NCBI GenBank assembly: GCA_044450785.1
Contig: JBIOJM010000004.1
Coordinates: 1 to 64,000, forward strand
Reading direction: 5' to 3'
DNA: 64,000 nt
Source of the DNA: JBIOJM01 sp044450785
Lineage (GTDB): Bacteria; Planctomycetota; Planctomycetia; Isosphaerales; Isosphaeraceae
Shown here: positions 61,901 through 64,000 of the stretch, piece by piece
Numbering within the stretch: position 1 is the first letter of the stretch
Layout of the letters: each line of letters opens with the position of its first letter
The notes under the pieces: generated by a model
What the model was told of the DNA's origin: nothing
What the model saw: only the letters and a program-made list of their open reading frames with translations
Databases searched by the model: none
Made by a program: the position numbers and the translations under genes

Positions 61901-62181
61901 GAAGTTGCGCTTTTGGGATTTCGCCCCGAAGGGGCCGTACATATCAGCCCAGGGCAACGCCCTGGGAACAGTCAAGCGACACGAATCAGCAAAGCCCTGA
62001 AAGGGCGGAACAAGGACAGGCTCCCTGCCTCAATGGAAAATGAAGAGCGGTACCGCCTGGATTGAACACAATGTTCCGCCCTTTTAGGGCACGGGTCATC
62101 ACGTTTTCCATATCCCAGGGCGTTGCCCTGGGCTGACATGTCGCTGCCCCTTCGGGGCGAACTCAAAAAAAGCGCGGCTTC
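61901..62181. repeat. Composite inverted repeat element
   Basis: Outer arms (61901-61989 and 62113-62181) are inverted copies of the element at 93-183, including CCCAGGGCGTTGCCCTGGG and a CCCCTTCGGGG loop. Inside lie 19-bp inner arms (61994-62012, 62072-62090) of the type GCCCTGAAAGGGCGGAACA, complementary but for one base. The whole could fold as a nested cruciform. There is no transposase in it, so it resembles a non-autonomous element. Confidence 0.85.
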
Positions 62182-62248
62182 AAAAAGGCCGAGCAGGGCC
62201 ATATACGGGGCATTATGCCTTCGAGCGGTATGCGTATCCGACGGGCGT

Positions 62249-62641
62249 CTACCATGGTTCGGCGAAGTCGCTGACGACGGTCTGATCTTCCTCGGGGGTC
62301 AATTTCCGGAGAAGCCGACCCATATTCTTGTAGCCAACGGCCAGAACCTCTTTGCCCTGATCAGTCTTTCGGTACACGAAGGGCTGCCCGCCGAAGTAAT
62401 ACTGAAGCTTGCAGCCCTCGAGGAGACGTTCCCGCGCTTCTCCCACGACGGGCCGCCCTTGGGCCGCCATGTTCTCGACCTCCCGCTCCACGGCCTTCTC
62501 GACTTCCGGGGGGGTTGCCAGGAGGCGGACTGGACCAAGAAGGGCCTCATAACGAGTCGCATCGGCACGTTTGACCCGTGGGAGGCCCGATCGCGTCCCG
62601 CGGTGTCGTCCTTCCTGCACCCGCTGTTCTTTCGGCTCCAT
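62249..62641 (-). CDS. Hypothetical protein
   Basis: The 130-residue product has a basic N-terminus and a compact body, RYEALLGPVRLLATPPEVEK, then KLQYYFGGQPFVYRKTDQGK and EVLAVGYKNMGRLLRKLTPEE. No domain is recognised. Composition looks protein-like and the reading is closed by a normal start and stop. It lies between the composite repeat and an oxidoreductase gene on the same strand. Function cannot be inferred. Confidence 0.5.
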   Translation of the reverse strand: MEPKEQRVQEGRHRGTRSGLPRVKRADATRYEALLGPVRLLATPPEVEKAVEREVENMAAQGRPVVGEARERLLEGCKLQYYFGGQPFVYRKTDQGKEVLAVGYKNMGRLLRKLTPEEDQTVVSDFAEPW

Positions 62642-62754
62642 TGCTCTCGACTCCGCGCCCGTAACGTCAGGTATCGTACCCCACGACTACTTCGATTATA
62701 CCTGCTGTGCTGCCCGGTTATGGAGGGCTCTCCCGCTTCGGGCACATAATCCGC

Positions 62755-64000
62755 TCACGCCAGGCTCCACGGCTTGCGATATTCGTAGTGCAAGAGCTGG
62801 TTGGCTTCCTCGCAATTGGTGAAGCGCTCGGCCGCCGGGTCCCACTCCAGCCGTTTGCGGGTGGCGAGGGCGATGTTGCCCAGGTGGGCGAAGGTGGTCG
62901 AGCGGTGGCCCTCCTCGATGTCGGCATTGGGCCGCTTGCGGCTCTTGACGCAATCGAGGAAGTCGCGGGCGGCGAGCTGGTCGAGGTCGCCGTCGGTCGA
63001 CTTGACGACCTCACTCTTGCGGCGCGGGGCGGGGTCCTGGAACGCACCGCCACGCTCCGGAACGATCTCGTAGCGGTCGGTCCTGGCGTAGACCGTCCCG
63101 AGCGTCCCTTGCAGCTCCACCTCGGCGTTGTGGCCCAGCACCGGTTGCCCGTTCGCCTCGTGGATGCTGAAGACGGTCAGCATCCGCGAGGCGTGCTCGA
63201 AGATCGCCTCGGTCGTATCCGGGATGGTTCGATCGTCGTCGACGGCGTACCGCCCCCCGTGCGCCGACACCGATGACGGGGCCAGCTCACCCGTCAACCA
63301 GCGGATCGCGTCGAAATAGTGCACACCCCAGTTGGCCATCTGCGACGAGTAGAGATGCCACCAGCGGAACTTGTAAGGAAGGATGGTCGCCTGGAAGGGT
63401 CGAGCCGGCCGCGGGCCCAGCCACGCGTCCCAGTCGAGGTCAGCCGGCGGTTCGGATTCGGGAGCGTGGCCGATCCCACCGGGGCTCATGTTGCTACAGA
63501 ACGCGGCGCGAGCCACGGTGACCTTGCCGATCGCGCCTGAGCGAACCACCTCCGCGAGCTGCGCGAACATCCGGGACGAGCGGCGGTGCGTGCCGACCTG
63601 GACGATCCGCTCGTACTTGCGCGCGGCCTCAACCATCGCCCGGCCCTCGACGACCGTGATCGATAACGGCTTCTCGACATAGACGTCCTTGCCAGCCTTG
63701 CAGGCGGCGATCATCTGGATCGCATGCCAGTGGTCCGGCGTGGCGATCACGACGGCGTCGATGTCCTTGCGATCGAGCATCGCCCGGAAGTCCTTGACGC
63801 GGGCAACGCCCCCCTCGAGCTTGGGCATCTGGGGGATGCGCTTGCCGAGACCGGCGAACCGGGGGTCGAGCCGATCGATCGCGCCGTTGAGATAGGGTTC
63901 ATAGACATCGCACAGGGCGACGACCCTGGCGTCGGGATGGGCCAGGAAACCCCGCAAGAGCTGGCAGCCGCGATTGCCCACGCCGATGAACCCGAGCCGC
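62755..64000 (-). CDS. Gfo/Idh/MocA-family oxidoreductase, 5' end outside window
   Basis: The protein has the N-terminal Rossmann GFIGVGNRGCQLL just at the window edge, so the start codon is beyond 64000. ALCDVYEPYLN and the family motif EKPLSITVVEGRAMVEAA follow, then a C-terminal alpha/beta domain with PYKFRWWHLYSSQMANWGVHYFDAIRWL. Members are NAD(P)-dependent sugar or inositol dehydrogenases, numerous in planctomycetes. At least 408 residues lie in the window. Substrate is unknown. Confidence 0.9.
   Translation of the reverse strand, partial: RLGFIGVGNRGCQLLRGFLAHPDARVVALCDVYEPYLNGAIDRLDPRFAGLGKRIPQMPKLEGGVARVKDFRAMLDRKDIDAVVIATPDHWHAIQMIAACKAGKDVYVEKPLSITVVEGRAMVEAARKYERIVQVGTHRRSSRMFAQLAEVVRSGAIGKVTVARAAFCSNMSPGGIGHAPESEPPADLDWDAWLGPRPARPFQATILPYKFRWWHLYSSQMANWGVHYFDAIRWLTGELAPSSVSAHGGRYAVDDDRTIPDTTEAIFEHASRMLTVFSIHEANGQPVLGHNAEVELQGTLGTVYARTDRYEIVPERGGAFQDPAPRRKSEVVKSTDGDLDQLAARDFLDCVKSRKRPNADIEEGHRSTTFAHLGNIALATRKRLEWDPAAERFTNCEEANQLLHYEYRKPWSLA

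Overview
The window is high-G+C DNA from a planctomycete, most likely near the Isosphaera/Singulisphaera/Aquisphaera lineage (inference). Clues: a secreted protein with the planctomycete N-terminal signature ELLEDRTLLS, several Uma2-family genes, small lipoproteins and membrane proteins of planctomycete type, many GTG/TTG starts, and a ribosomal-protein order with planctomycete-like gaps. No rRNA, CRISPR array or intact tRNA was recognised.

Layout. 0.2-2.0 kb: two overlapping membrane-protein genes (zinc-ribbon protein and M50 protease). 2.1-3.2 kb: promoter, rpsL, rpsG. 3.3-5.8 kb: two coupled GT4 glycosyltransferases where fusA would usually lie. 5.9-19.7 kb: accessory and housekeeping genes, including an RHH protein, a secreted M23/PKD peptidase, a methyltransferase, a Uma2-XPB-Bax1 operon, RluE-type and RsmD-type rRNA modification enzymes, a radical SAM protein and a TPR protein. 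19.9-22.7 kb: a large secreted beta-propeller/Calx-beta protein. 23.1-25.2 kb: fusA.

26.1-43.3 kb is the S10/spc/alpha cluster: rpsJ-rplC-D-W-B-rpsS-rplV-rpsC-rplP-rpmC-rpsQ-rplN-X-E-rpsN-rpsH-rplF-R-rpsE-rplO-[toxin-antitoxin pair]-secY-map-rpmJ-rpsM-K-D-rpoA-rplQ. tuf, rpmD, adk and infA are absent from their usual places. rpsH is frameshifted as written, a toxin-antitoxin pair sits between rplO and secY, heptanucleotide tandem repeats occupy several gaps, and rpsC overlaps rplP.

43.4-64 kb is more variable. It holds a HIT protein, a prenyltransferase-fold protein, an internally deleted GH5 glycosidase, a BrnT/BrnA-like pair, a DUF255 thioredoxin-fold protein, a coupled ATPase/HTH pair, a broken REP-associated transposase, a DUF433 protein, and a same-strand set of two ABC exporter half-transporters followed 24 bp later by a 1,084-residue WD40-Roc-COR-TIR protein. 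A broken GT2 gene, a composite inverted repeat, a hypothetical gene and the 3' part of a Gfo/Idh/MocA oxidoreductase end the window.

The best candidates for undescribed systems are the ABC-ABC-ROCO/TIR operon (possible defence or cell-death signalling), the translationally coupled Uma2-XPB-Bax1 operon (possible DNA repair or defence), and the recurring heptad-repeat hairpins inside translation operons. Many small remnants (VOC, Uma2, rhomboid, WD40, RAYT, GT2 fragments) show a genome in active decay and rearrangement around a conserved core.
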